The notes below the pieces were generated by a model that was not told where the DNA came from, made no database searches, and saw only the letters and a list, made by a program, of their open reading frames with translations. A DNA stretch of 42,277 bases, taken from contig VGUH01000022.1 of the NCBI GenBank assembly GCA_016874295.1, positions 1 through 42,277 on the forward strand, read 5' to 3'. Shown in pieces: positions 24,779 to 32,540 of the stretch. The DNA comes from Gammaproteobacteria bacterium. GTDB taxonomy: Bacteria > Pseudomonadota > Gammaproteobacteria > Steroidobacterales > Steroidobacteraceae. Position numbers and translations under genes: made by a program. Numbering within the stretch: the stretch's first letter is position 1; each line of letters opens with the position of its first letter.

Positions 24779-25440
24779 TCCGAGTCGGCATCGCGGACAG
24801 CGGCATCGACGGCGCCGCCCGCGCGCACGTGGTTGCGGTCGCCGACTTCCTGCCGGGCCGCCCGACCGGCACGGCGGCGACCGACGCCCATGACCGGCAC
24901 GGTCATGGCTCCGCCGTCGCGGCGATCATCGCCGCGACGGCGGGCGTGGCACTCCTGAGTGCCCGTATCTACGGTGACACGCTCCGCACCGACGCCACTG
25001 CGGCAGCCGCGGCCATCGACTGGCTAACCGCACAGGGCGCACGACTGATCAATCTCAGCTTCGGCACAACCGAGGACCGTCAAGCGTTGCGGGAGGCCTG
25101 TGCCCGGGCCGTCGCGCGCCGGATTCTGGTCGTGGCCGCGGCGCCGGCGCGCGGCCGGCGCGTGTTTCCCGCAGGCTACCCCGGTGTCGTGCGCGCGACC
25201 GGCGATGCGCGTTGCGCTCCCGGCGAAATATCCTGGCTGGCGGCGCCGCACGCAGACTTCGGCGGATGCGTGCGTTGGGGCTTCGGCAAAGCGGCTGGCG
25301 CGAGCGCTGGTTGTGCGCAGGTGACCGCGGCGCTCGCCGCGTGCCTCGCGCGGTCGCCGGATGCGGACAACGATGCCGTGCTTGCAGACCTGCGCGCAGG
25401 CGCCGCATACCGTGGTCTCGAGTGTCGCGCCCGTGGCTAG
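24775..25440 (+). CDS. qhpE: subtilisin-like leader peptidase, QhpE type
   Basis: This compact 221-residue subtilase has no signal peptide, so it is cytoplasmic. The catalytic triad is D8 in GIADSGID, H44 in HGHGSAVA and S177 in GASAGCAQ; LINLSFGT provides the substrate-strand/oxyanion neighbourhood. Ordinary subtilisins are larger and have GTSMA at the serine; here it is GASAG, as in small dedicated maturation proteases. In the QHNDH system this enzyme removes the 28-residue leader of QhpC after cross-linking. GTG 24775 overlaps the ABC gene stop (GTGA). Its stop codon TAG shares the self-complementary CTAG (25437-25440) with the stop of qhpG on the other strand. Confidence 0.92.
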   Translation: MIRVGIADSGIDGAARAHVVAVADFLPGRPTGTAATDAHDRHGHGSAVAAIIAATAGVALLSARIYGDTLRTDATAAAAAIDWLTAQGARLINLSFGTTEDRQALREACARAVARRILVVAAAPARGRRVFPAGYPGVVRATGDARCAPGEISWLAAPHADFGGCVRWGFGKAAGASAGCAQVTAALAACLARSPDADNDAVLADLRAGAAYRGLECRARG

Positions 25441-26786
25441 AAAGGCTGGAGTCCCGCAAACCATCTGCGCACTGCGGACGCATTCTGCGCATTGCAACCG
25501 GCCTGCCCAAGCAGCCGGTCGAGCGCTCCGGCTCGCTCAGTCTCGCGCGTGGCCTGCAGCCCATCGAGCAGCGGCGCCACTTCGATGCCGGCCACCCGCC
25601 AAGTCCCGAGCGGCTGGTCATCGGTCACGACCACCCTCGCCTGCCGGATCAGCCCGTCGTCCACGACCGCACGTAGCGCGACTTCCGGCGCGCGTGCCCG
25701 CCGCATGCCATGCGCGATTTCTTCGTCGGGCCAGGCGGCACGCTCGCGCCAGAACGGCGCCGCCGGCCAGCGCGTTTCGGCGCGATAGAAGTCGCGGCCG
25801 GTGCGCGCGAAGCGCTCGAACAGGTGGCGCAACCGGTCCTCGTAGAAGTTCAGCGCGAGCGCCGCGGAATCCGGCATGCGCAGCAGCGTGTTGATCACGG
25901 CCGGCGCGAGTGCCGCGGAAGACAGCGCCTGGAACAGGCCGCTGCCGGACAGGGGATCGACTGCCATCGCGCAGTCACCGATGCGAAGAACGCGCCCATG
26001 CGGCGCGAGCGGCAGGTTCAGTCGCGCGGTGCTCGCGCGAGCGACCGGTTCGGCCGCGGGCGCGCAGCCGTCGAGCCATTCGCACGCGAGCGGCACCGAC
26101 TCGAGCCGGTTTCGCAGCCACGCTGCCAGACCGCGGACACCGGGCCGTCCCGGCACATCGGCCGCGCAGTTCAGCTGCGAGAAGCAGATTCCGTTTTCCT
26201 CACGGGCCAACCAGACCCAGCCGTCCGCACACGCCGTCACCGCCGTCCCGGGATCGCGCGCGGGACCCTGCCAGAGCTGCGCGATCGACACGGTGACCGG
26301 ACCGTCGCGCGAATCACCCGCTCGATGCGCTGCCCGGCCGCGCGCGTCAACGAAAAACCGCGCGACGAGGCGCCTGCCCGAAGCCAGTACCACGCCAGAA
26401 TCGTCGAGGCCGGCGCGCGGCAGCCGGCGCACCTGGTCATGCAGGATCCGGACTCCAGCGGCTTCGGCATCCTCCAGCAGAGCTCGGTCGAAGTCGGAAC
26501 GTCGCACGATACTCTCTGCATTGCGATCAACGCTACTGCCGTCCCATTCCACGCGGCGTTTGACCGGCTGCGGAATCACCCTGAGTGCTGCGGCGAACCC
26601 CGCCGCCCGGAGCCAGCTCGCGACGCGCGGCGCAAGCCCCTCGTACGCCTCGAAGCCGCGCGGATACGCGATCATCGAGACGTCGTGACCGAGCCGCGCG
26701 AGACTGATTGCGGCGGTGCAGCCGGCTGGTCCGGCGCCAATGACAAGCACGCCTGCTTCGCTGCCCGGTACCGCCTCGTATGCCAT
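25437..26786 (-). CDS. qhpG: FAD-dependent monooxygenase for CTQ biogenesis, QhpG type
   Basis: This 449-residue flavoprotein monooxygenase starts at ATG 26786, nine bases after GAGG; a longer start at 26825 exists but is weaker. It has a Rossmann [17 protein letters not shown] motif for FAD near residue 15, a substrate-domain mid-section ([20 protein letters not shown]) and a second FAD motif, [20 protein letters not shown]. It resembles halogenase/hydroxylase-like enzymes (geranylgeranyl-reductase superfamily). In the QHNDH pathway QhpG adds two oxygen atoms to the gamma-subunit tryptophan. Here the gene is convergent to qhpE, sharing a 4-bp CTAG stop, rather than following it in the operon. 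It has its own promoter region, shared with the divergent acyl-CoA synthetase. Confidence 0.9.
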   Translation of the reverse strand: MAYEAVPGSEAGVLVIGAGPAGCTAAISLARLGHDVSMIAYPRGFEAYEGLAPRVASWLRAAGFAAALRVIPQPVKRRVEWDGSSVDRNAESIVRRSDFDRALLEDAEAAGVRILHDQVRRLPRAGLDDSGVVLASGRRLVARFFVDARGRAAHRAGDSRDGPVTVSIAQLWQGPARDPGTAVTACADGWVWLAREENGICFSQLNCAADVPGRPGVRGLAAWLRNRLESVPLACEWLDGCAPAAEPVARASTARLNLPLAPHGRVLRIGDCAMAVDPLSGSGLFQALSSAALAPAVINTLLRMPDSAALALNFYEDRLRHLFERFARTGRDFYRAETRWPAAPFWRERAAWPDEEIAHGMRRARAPEVALRAVVDDGLIRQARVVVTDDQPLGTWRVAGIEVAPLLDGLQATRETERAGALDRLLGQAGCNAQNASAVRRWFAGLQPF

Positions 26787-26904
26787 GAGATCCAGCCTCG
26801 TACCGCCGCGCTTCCCATCCGACATTGCCAGGATCATTATCTCATCAGAGATCGACAGCATCGAAGTCCGCGGCTGGATGCGGTTTGAGAATGCAGGAGC
26901 CAAG
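26787..26904. promoter_or_regulatory. divergent promoter region of qhpG and the acyl-CoA synthetase gene
   Basis: This 118-bp gap separates two divergent starts and must hold both promoters. It contains a relatively AT-rich block (ATCATTATCTCATCAGAGAT, 26833-26852) with the small inverted repeat TCTC-ATCA-GAGA. A -10-like GATAAT can be read toward qhpG. No confident -35 boxes were found. Confidence 0.4.
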
Positions 26905-28590
26905 ATGAACGAGAGCCCCAGCCATGTCCACGGCGCTACCGACACGCCACTGATCGAAGCGACCATCGGTGCGATGCTCGAGCGAGCAGTGCAGCGCTGG
27001 CCGGAGCGAGAGGCCCTCGTGTCGGTGGCACAAGGGATCCGCTGGAACTACGCGGAGTTCGGCCGGCGGGTCGAGGAACTTGCCCTGGGGCTCGCGGCGC
27101 TCGGATTGCGGCGCGGCGACCGCGTCGCGGTGTGGGCGCCAAACTGCGCGGAATGGGTGCTGACCCAGTTCGCGACCGCGCGCGCCGGACTCATCCAGGT
27201 GAATATCAATCCGGCATACCGGTTGTCCGAGCTCGAATTCACCTTGACGAAGGTGGGCGTGAAGTCGCTGATCGCGGCGACGGCTTTCAAGTCCAGTGAC
27301 AACGTGGGCATGATCGAGGCACTGGCGCCAGAGATTACGAGCAGCCGTCCGGGTGGCTTGAAGTCGGCACGGCTGCCGGCTCTGCAGGTCGTGGCAAAGA
27401 TCGGCGGCGGGCCGCGGGCAGGCTGGTTCGACTTCGAGGACTTGAGCACTCCGGCGATTCGAGGCGACGCACCGGTGGCGTTGCCTCGGGACCTTTCTAA
27501 TCGTGACCCGATCAACATCCAGTTCACCAGCGGGACGACGGGGCTGCCGAAAGGCGCGACGCTGTCGCACCGCAACCTGGTGAACAACGCGTACTTCGTC
27601 GGACGCAGCACCGGGCTGAGAGAAGGGGACCGGCTGTGTGTGCCGGTGCCGCTGTACCACTGCTTCGGGATGGTGATGTCGAACCTGGCGTGCGTGATCC
27701 ACGGGGCGACGATCGTGTACCCGTCGGCGGGATTCGATCCGCTCGAAGTGCTGAAGGCGGTACAGGCCGAGCGTTGCACGGTGCTTCATGGAGTACCGAC
27801 AATGTTCATCGCGGAACTCGAGCACCCGCGGTTCGGCGAGTTCGACCTTACGAGCCTGCGGTCGGGGATCATGGCGGGATCGCCGTGCCCGATCGAGGTG
27901 ATGCGCCAGGTAGTCGAACGCATGCACATGCGTGAGGTGACGATCGCCTACGGCATGACGGAAACGAGCCCGGTCAGTTTTCAGAGTTCTCCCGATGATC
28001 CGCTCGAGCGGCGAGTGACCACCGTGGGGCGGATCCAGCCGCACATGGAGGCAAAGGTGATCGATGCGACGGGGAGTACGGTTGCCCGCGGAGCGGTTGG
28101 CGAGCTGTGCACGCGCGGGTACGCGGTGATGCTGGGGTACTGGGAGGACGCGGAGCGCACGAGCGAGGCAATCGACGGCGAGGGCTGGATGCACACCGGG
28201 GATCTGGCGACGCTCGACGCCGACGGCTATTGCAACATCGCCGGTCGAGCCAAGGACATGATTATCCGCGGCGGCGAGAACGTGTACCCGCGGGAGATCG
28301 AAGAGTTTCTTTACCGACACCCGAAGATCGCCGATGTGGCGGTGATCGGCGTGCCGGACCCGAAGTATGGCGAGGAGGTTTGCGCATGGGTTCGGCTGCA
28401 CGCGCATGCGAGCTCGACCGAGGAAGAGGTACGTGAGTTTTGCCGCGGACAGATCGCACACTACAAGGTCCCGCGCTACGTGCTTTTCGTGGAGAGCTTT
28501 CCGGCTACCGTGACAGGCAAAGTCCAGAAGTACCTGATGCGCCAGCAGATGATCGAGCGGCTCGGGCTCGAGGAACAGCGCACTGCTTGA
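26905..28590 (+). CDS. AMP-binding acyl-CoA synthetase (FadD-like)
   Basis: This is a 561-residue adenylate-forming ligase. ATG 26905 follows GGAG at ideal spacing. Conserved motifs are the P-loop [21 protein letters not shown] (A3), [13 protein letters not shown] (A5), the [25 protein letters not shown] block (A7/A8) and GKVQKYLMR with the A10 lysine. It activates a carboxylic acid with ATP and joins it to CoA; sequence style suggests medium- or short-chain, possibly aromatic, acids. It diverges from qhpG and points away from the amine operon. Its neighbourhood suggests it activates the acid made by the aldehyde dehydrogenase, but the substrate is inferred. After its stop there are about 600 bp with no confident gene. 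Confidence 0.92.
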   Translation: MNESPSHVHGATDTPLIEATIGAMLERAVQRWPEREALVSVAQGIRWNYAEFGRRVEELALGLAALGLRRGDRVAVWAPNCAEWVLTQFATARAGLIQVNINPAYRLSELEFTLTKVGVKSLIAATAFKSSDNVGMIEALAPEITSSRPGGLKSARLPALQVVAKIGGGPRAGWFDFEDLSTPAIRGDAPVALPRDLSNRDPINIQFTSGTTGLPKGATLSHRNLVNNAYFVGRSTGLREGDRLCVPVPLYHCFGMVMSNLACVIHGATIVYPSAGFDPLEVLKAVQAERCTVLHGVPTMFIAELEHPRFGEFDLTSLRSGIMAGSPCPIEVMRQVVERMHMREVTIAYGMTETSPVSFQSSPDDPLERRVTTVGRIQPHMEAKVIDATGSTVARGAVGELCTRGYAVMLGYWEDAERTSEAIDGEGWMHTGDLATLDADGYCNIAGRAKDMIIRGGENVYPREIEEFLYRHPKIADVAVIGVPDPKYGEEVCAWVRLHAHASSTEEEVREFCRGQIAHYKVPRYVLFVESFPATVTGKVQKYLMRQQMIERLGLEEQRTA

Positions 28591-28787
28591 AGTGGCGCCG
28601 GCTTGAGTCGCGCGGCCGCGGCTCGCGGCGGGCCATGCGAATCGAGGCTGGCGCGTGCGTGCCCGGCTCCGATTCGCGGAGACTCCGATCTCCGAGCGAT
28701 TGCGCAGACCGAACTTGCTCGGCGGCTGCGCGCCGTTGACCAGCTTCGCTGCACGAAGCCGTCGAACCCTGATCATTATTGATCTCG

Positions 28788-28844
28788 GGTTCGAATCCCT
28801 CTCAAGGGATCGTGGCAATAGGAATGGCGGAGAGAGAGGGATTC
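28788..28844. other. tRNA 3'-end-like fragments (possible att-site remnants)
   Basis: GGGTTCGAATCCCTCTC (28788-28804) reads like a tRNA T-arm on the plus strand. TGGCGGAGAGAGAGGGATTC (28825-28844) reads, on the minus strand, as the 3' end of a tRNA-Ser-type gene, including CCA and an acceptor strand. No acceptor, D or anticodon stems complete either copy, so neither is a working tRNA. The two pieces are in inverted orientation and share GAATCCCTCTC. They lie where the accessory patch begins, as expected for attachment-site scars. Confidence 0.5.
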
Positions 28845-28964
28845 ACACTCCTCTGTAACGTGATGTTTCACAATGATGTTCTGAGCCTGTCGAATATTTG
28901 TACCACAAGATTTCGGCCGGAAAAAGTTCGCATCCCTTTCAAAGCAACTCTGTCAAACTCGCGC

Positions 28965-29115
28965 TCAGATCGCCAGGTACGTTCGGACGTGGGAGTCACG
29001 GGTCTTGTTTACGTGGATAGAGTCGGCGAATCCATGGCTTTTGGCCAGTACTCTGAACCGCGCCGGGATCTCCGGAGCATGGTGCGTGTGACTCAGGCCG
29101 CGATGGCATAAGGCG
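28965..29115 (-). pseudogene. unrecognised protein-coding remnant
   Basis: On the minus strand a frame reads HHAPEIPARFRVLAKSHGFA, then DSIHVNKTRDSHVRTYLAI, ending at TGA 28967-28965. Composition looks protein-like rather than random, but I do not recognise the family and there is no start codon with a ribosome-binding site in this interval. It may be the tail of a mobile-element or accessory gene. The surrounding 28591-29180 stretch holds no other supported gene. Confidence 0.25.
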
Positions 29116-29180
29116 CCCGTTGCCGATGTTTGCGACCTATCCTTGGGAACACATTCGTGCTCCCCAGCGCGCAGTTAGGG

Positions 29181-29334
29181 CGTATTCATAAGCGACGGTT
29201 TTCGTTCGGTCCGGGTCGCCGGTGGTGGAACCAGTCACTCAAGTAGCTTTGGGACCGGGCGCTCGTTTCAGCCTGATATCGAGAGCAGAGCTGGCGAATC
29301 GCATGCTTTCTCCTGTCGCCAATGCACCAGAACC
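29181..29334 (+). mobile_element. IS6-like transposase C-terminal tail and terminal repeat (copy C)
   Basis: The plus strand reads IHKRRFSFGPGRRWWNQSLK, an internal TAG, then LWDRALVSA and TGA. This matches the last ~30 residues of the transposase in the larger element at 31582-32242 (RKRQFSFGPGRQWRRQSLKQ). The non-coding tail and inverted repeat CCAATGCACCAGAACC (29319-29334) follow. All upstream element sequence is missing, so this is a solo end. Its outer edge abuts a photolyase fragment. Confidence 0.75.
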
Positions 29335-29335
29335 C

Positions 29336-29638
29336 ATGGCGGCTTACTCGGATGGCGGCATCATGGCGTCAAAGCCCTACGTGGCCTCTGGTCGGTACAT
29401 TGATCGAATGAGTAACTACTGCAACGGTTGTCGCTACAAACCGAGCGTGCGCGTGGGCGATGACGCATTTCCCTTCGCGACGCTGTACCGCGACTTCTTG
29501 CTACGACACGACAACGCTCTCAAAGGCAATCGTCGCATGGACATGCAACTGCGCAGCCTTAAGGAGATCGCTGCAGCAGCGCGGCGCCAGATCCGTCAAC
29601 AGGCAGACGCGCTACGCCACTCGCTGGGTATTGCATGA
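29336..29638 (+). pseudogene. FeS-type cryptochrome/photolyase (PhrB-like), C-terminal fragment
   Basis: About 100 residues remain: YSDGGIMASKPYVASGRYID, RMSNYCNGCRYKPSVR, then TLYRDFLLRHDNALKGNRRM. They match the C-terminal FAD/[4Fe-4S] region of the FeS-BCP cryptochrome/photolyase family (bacterial (6-4) photolyases). The paired cysteines of YCNGC are kept. The next cluster cysteine, normally in a GDDACPF-type context, is phenylalanine here (GDDAFPF), so the cluster would be incomplete. The N-terminal ~400 residues are replaced by an IS6-like end. The TGA overlaps the start of the next photolyase gene (ATGA), showing that the two formerly made a photolyase operon. Confidence 0.75.
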
Positions 29639-31074
29639 AGACCCTAGTGTGGTTGCGGCAAGACTTGCGCCTTTCGGACAATCCAGCGCTCGTTTTTGCA
29701 TGCAAACAGGGGGCCGTCATTCCGCTTTTCATCCTGGACGATGGAGCGGAGGGTGAGTGGCAGATGGGTGGTGCACAGCGATGGTGGTTACACCAGTCAC
29801 TTGCCGCCCTCGACAGCGACTTGCGTGAGCGTGGCTCAGCGCTCGTGTTGCGGCGCGGAGAGAGCGCTGACGTGCTAACAACCATCATCGCAGAGCACGG
29901 CATCGATTCGGTAGTGTGGAATCGCCGCTATGAGCCCGACATCGTCGAGCGAGACACGCGGATCAAGGAATCGCTCAAGTCGCGAGGAGTATATGTTCAG
30001 AGCTTCAATGCCACCCTCCTCAACGAGCCGTGGGAGGTGCAGAACCTTAGCGGTAAGCCATTTCAGGTGTTCACGCCGTATTGGCGTCACTGCCTCAAGC
30101 GGCCCGATCCGAGCGAGCCAATCAGCGCACCCAAGTCCATCGAAAAGCCGACCCAATGGCCACGAACTGAGAGTCTCGCAGCACTCGACTTAATGCCGCG
30201 GATCGCCTGGTATCGCAGAATGGAGCAGTCTTGGCAGCCAGGCGAAGCTGGCGCGGCCAAGAATCGCAAGGCATTCGTGCAGGGCCATGTCTGGGGCTAT
30301 ACGGAGACGCGTAACCTTCCGGCGATTCGTGGTACGTCGCGCCTCTCGCCGCATTTGCACTTCGGTGAAGTTTCGCCGCGCCAAGTCTGGCATGCCGTGA
30401 AGACACGCGGCGCGCGCGTCGGTTTGCTAACTAACGAGTGGCGTACCAACCAGTTCCTGACGGAGCTGTATTGGCGCGAGTTTGCGTATCACTTGCTGTA
30501 TCACTTTAGGCACACGCCGACTCAGCCCTTGCGCACGGAGTTTGCCCAGTTCCCATGGGCCACTAACTCGCGGCACCTGAAAGCCTGGCAGGGCGGCTCG
30601 ACAGGCGTGCCGCTCGTCGATGCGGGCATGCGCGAGTTGTGGGCAACCGGTTGGATGCACAATCGCGTGCGCATGATCGCCGGTTCGTTTCTCGTCAAGA
30701 ACTTATTGATCGCTTGGCAAGACGGGGCTCGCTGGTTCTGGGACACGCTGCTCGACGCGGACCTTGCGAGCAACACACTGGGTTGGCAGTGGTGCGCGGG
30801 TTGCGGCGCCGACGCCGCGCCCTACTTTCGCATCTTCAATCCTGTTAGCCAGGGCGAGAAGTTCGACCCCGACGGTGCGTATGTTCGAGAGTGGGTACCT
30901 GAGCTCGCGAAACTGCAGACGAAGTTCATCCATGCGCCGTGGGATGCGCCGCCAAGTGTCCTTCGTGCGGCAAGTGTCCAACTGGGCAAGAACTACCCCG
31001 AACCCATCGTTGATCTGAAGGCGACACGGACTCGCGCTCTAGATGCCTACCGGAAGATGCGCGGCACATCATGA
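29635..31074 (+). CDS. phr: deoxyribodipyrimidine photo-lyase (class I CPD photolyase)
   Basis: This is a 479-residue, full-length class I photolyase that repairs UV-made cyclobutane pyrimidine dimers using blue light. The N-terminal antenna domain begins TLVWLRQDLRLSDNPAL. The C-terminal FAD domain shows SRLSPHLHFGEVSPRQVW, ELYWREFAYHLLYHF, VDAGMRELWATGWMHNRVRM and WQWCAGCGADAAPYFRIFNP. The tryptophans of the electron-transfer chain are plausible within these blocks. ATG 29635 overlaps the stop of the broken FeS-type photolyase. The gene is visibly less GC-rich than its neighbours and sits between IS6-like relics, which points to horizontal acquisition. No promoter was identified; read-through from upstream relic DNA may drive it. 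Confidence 0.93.
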   Translation: MKTLVWLRQDLRLSDNPALVFACKQGAVIPLFILDDGAEGEWQMGGAQRWWLHQSLAALDSDLRERGSALVLRRGESADVLTTIIAEHGIDSVVWNRRYEPDIVERDTRIKESLKSRGVYVQSFNATLLNEPWEVQNLSGKPFQVFTPYWRHCLKRPDPSEPISAPKSIEKPTQWPRTESLAALDLMPRIAWYRRMEQSWQPGEAGAAKNRKAFVQGHVWGYTETRNLPAIRGTSRLSPHLHFGEVSPRQVWHAVKTRGARVGLLTNEWRTNQFLTELYWREFAYHLLYHFRHTPTQPLRTEFAQFPWATNSRHLKAWQGGSTGVPLVDAGMRELWATGWMHNRVRMIAGSFLVKNLLIAWQDGARWFWDTLLDADLASNTLGWQWCAGCGADAAPYFRIFNPVSQGEKFDPDGAYVREWVPELAKLQTKFIHAPWDAPPSVLRAASVQLGKNYPEPIVDLKATRTRALDAYRKMRGTS

Positions 31075-31113
31075 GAGGCGTCAAGAAAGCGCATCTGCCG
31101 ACCAAATTCTGTG

Positions 31114-31523
31114 CTAGTTGCTGTCGAGGTGAATCGAGAAGCGGATGCCGCGCGCGACGGCGGCTGCCAGGGGGCTGATGTGTGCGCCGCGCTCCGGTCC
31201 CAGGAAGATGTCGCGATGCTGGTCGCCCCAGAAATACGTGTGCGAGACGAAGAAGGATGGAGAGACGCCAAGCGCCTTCATCGTATCGAGCTGATCGTCG
31301 CGTGTCATCTGCGCGTGCTCCACGCGAAAGCGATGATCGGGCCTCGGCCGTTCCGCCAGCGCCTCGCGATAGGCGAACAGCACATCGTCAATCGCCGCGT
31401 CGCCATTGGCATGGGTGGCGATCTGATAGCCCGCCCGGTGGGTGCTGCCATGCCGCCGAATGTACACGCGCCGGATCGCAGGAGTATATTGAGCGCGCTT
31501 CGTATGGCGCGGCCGGCCCCCCG
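31114..31523 (-). pseudogene. YtcJ-type amidohydrolase, internal fragment
   Basis: The minus strand reads AGYQIATHANGDAAIDDVLF, AYREALAERPRPDHRFRVEH, AQMTRDDQLDTMKALGVSPS and on to RGIRFSIHLDSN, ending at a TAG (31116-31114). These are the THANGD and RVEHAQ blocks of family 3 amidohydrolases, covering roughly the middle third of such a protein. The N-terminal side ends at the terminal repeat of an IS6-like element (31524) and the C-terminal side is lost. It is not a copy of the amidohydrolase at 10626, since the wording differs throughout. Non-functional. Confidence 0.75.
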
Positions 31524-32300
31524 GGTTCTGGTGCATTGGCGGCAGGAGAAGGCAGGCGATTCGCCGGCTCTGCTCTCGCCATTAGGCTGAAACGAGAGCC
31601 CGGTCCCAAAGCTGCTTGAGTGACTGCCTCCGCCACTGACGCCCCGGCCCGAACGAGAACTGTCGCTTGCGAATTCGATGCGCCAACTCGATGCCCGCGA
31701 GTGTTATGGCCGCATTGCGGAACGATTTGAAGCCCAGCATGGCAGCACAGCGGCGTTTGATCGCACGATGATCCTGCTCAATGAGGTTGTCCAGGTAGGG
31801 ACAGCTCCTGACGAGCACATACTTCCACTTCGGATCCTCCCGGCGCAGGCGCCGCAGCGCCTGATGACTCGGGACATGCCCGTCGAGCGTGATCTTGCGC
31901 GGCCACCGCGGCAGGCTGCTGGCCAATGCCTTGCGAAAGAAGGCCTGCGCCGCCGCAATGCCCCGATCGGGTCGGAGCAGAAAGTCGACGGTCTTGCCCG
32001 CCAGGATGAGTGGATCTTTCGGGCCCGTCGGCCCCAGCGTTTTTCGAACTCCGGCACCACGTACCGGATCACCCACCGCAGGATCGTCGTGTGGACCCCC
32101 CCAATCCGCGCTCGGCCATCAGGGCGACGAGGTCCCGATCGCTCAGCCGACACGTGATGCACCAGCGCACGCATAACTCGCTGATTTCAGCCGCGAAACG
32201 CCGGCGACGGTAGATTGGGTCACGAGCAGTCGGCGCGGTCATCCGGTGTCTCTGGCAGAAGGGTTTCGCAGCCTACCGGACGTCCGTGGATGCACCAGAA
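31524..32300 (-). mobile_element. IS6-like insertion sequence, decayed (copy D)
   Basis: This element of about 777 bp has one end GGTTCTGGTGCATTGG (31524-31539) and the other ATGCACCAGAA (32290-32300, inverted); 11 bases match between the ends. It encloses a broken transposase gene on the minus strand. It is the longest of four relics in the window sharing the same terminal sequence. The flanks are an amidohydrolase fragment on the left and the promoter region of the riboswitch on the right. No target duplication is evident. Confidence 0.8.
31582..32242 (-). pseudogene. IS6-family transposase, frameshifted and internally deleted
   Basis: The gene starts at ATG 32242 (MTAPTARDPIYRRRRFAAEI) and reads SDRDLVALMAERGLG. 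It then loses frame at a run of six Gs; the sense continues as GVHTTILRWVIRYVVPEFEK in another frame. The segment that should hold the first DDE aspartate (a WRVDETY-like motif) and the following ~20 residues is missing. A third frame resumes at AGKTVDFLLRPDRGIAAAQA and goes on through KRRCAAMLGFKSFRNAAITL to the TAA at 31584. It has the order of an IS6-type transposase (zinc-finger-less HTH, then DDE), but it cannot be active because of the frameshift and the lost catalytic residue. Confidence 0.8.
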
Positions 32301-32397
32301 GTGTCGCCCGATATTGGTGCGTCAACGTTGGCGGCCGCTCCACCACGGTGCAGCACTCACATGCCGATCCAGCCTATCGCCATAGCCAAATAACCGA

Positions 32398-32427
32398 TTG
32401 ACACAGCGGCTACCAGGCCGCTGTAAT
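32398..32427 (+). promoter_or_regulatory. sigma-70 promoter of the SAM-II leader
   Basis: A consensus -35 TTGACA (32398-32403), an 18-bp spacer, and -10 TGTAAT (32422-32427) place the start point at about 32434. That is two bases before the first stem of the riboswitch. The spacer holds the inverted repeat CAGCGGC/GCCGCTG, which could be an operator. Confidence 0.75.
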
Positions 32428-32433
32428 CCCCCG

Positions 32434-32487
32434 TACGCGCCGATTTGACTCAGCTTGCGGGCGCGATAGAAATCCGGCTAAAGCGTC
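32434..32487 (+). ncRNA. SAM-II riboswitch aptamer
   Basis: The conserved order of the SAM-II (metA) motif is present. P1 5' strand is CGCGCC (32436-32441), then GATTT (32442-32446), a loop ending GCTTGCG, and P1 3' strand GGCGCG (32460-32465). A purine-rich stretch (ATAGAAAT) follows, and then the diagnostic GCTAAA (32477-32482). SAM-II is a compact pseudoknot that binds S-adenosylmethionine and usually lowers expression of methionine-biosynthesis genes, mostly in alphaproteobacteria. Here the aptamer lies at the very 5' end of a transcript that continues to an intrinsic terminator and a LysR-type gene. I could verify P1 and the conserved single-stranded blocks but not the full pseudoknot pairing. 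Confidence 0.8.
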
Positions 32488-32499
32488 AGCGGAAACAGG

Positions 32500-32534
32500 A
32501 ACCCCGCTCGGGCTTTCGCCGGAGCGGGGTTTTT
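32500..32534 (+). terminator. intrinsic terminator, probable riboswitch expression platform
   Basis: AACCCCGCTC (32500-32509) pairs perfectly with GAGCGGGGTT (32522-32531), and a run of five Ts ends at 32534. It begins 13 nt after the SAM-II aptamer and ends 6 bp before the LysR ATG. AGCGG at 32488-32492 can instead pair with CCGCT (32504-32508) in the left arm, giving a possible antiterminator. The only purine-rich ribosome-binding candidate for the LysR gene lies inside the right arm. Confidence 0.85.
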
Positions 32535-32540
32535 CATGTC

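Noticed and set aside
28741-28850. A complete tRNA gene
   Set aside because: T-arm-like and 3'-end-like pieces are present, but no matching D-arm, anticodon arm or acceptor stem could be folded.
2733-32340. A 14-bp match (GTTGGCGGCCGCTC) shared by 2733-2746 and 32327-32340
   Set aside because: Chance matches of this length are expected in 42 kb of GC-rich DNA, and nothing around the two sites is alike.
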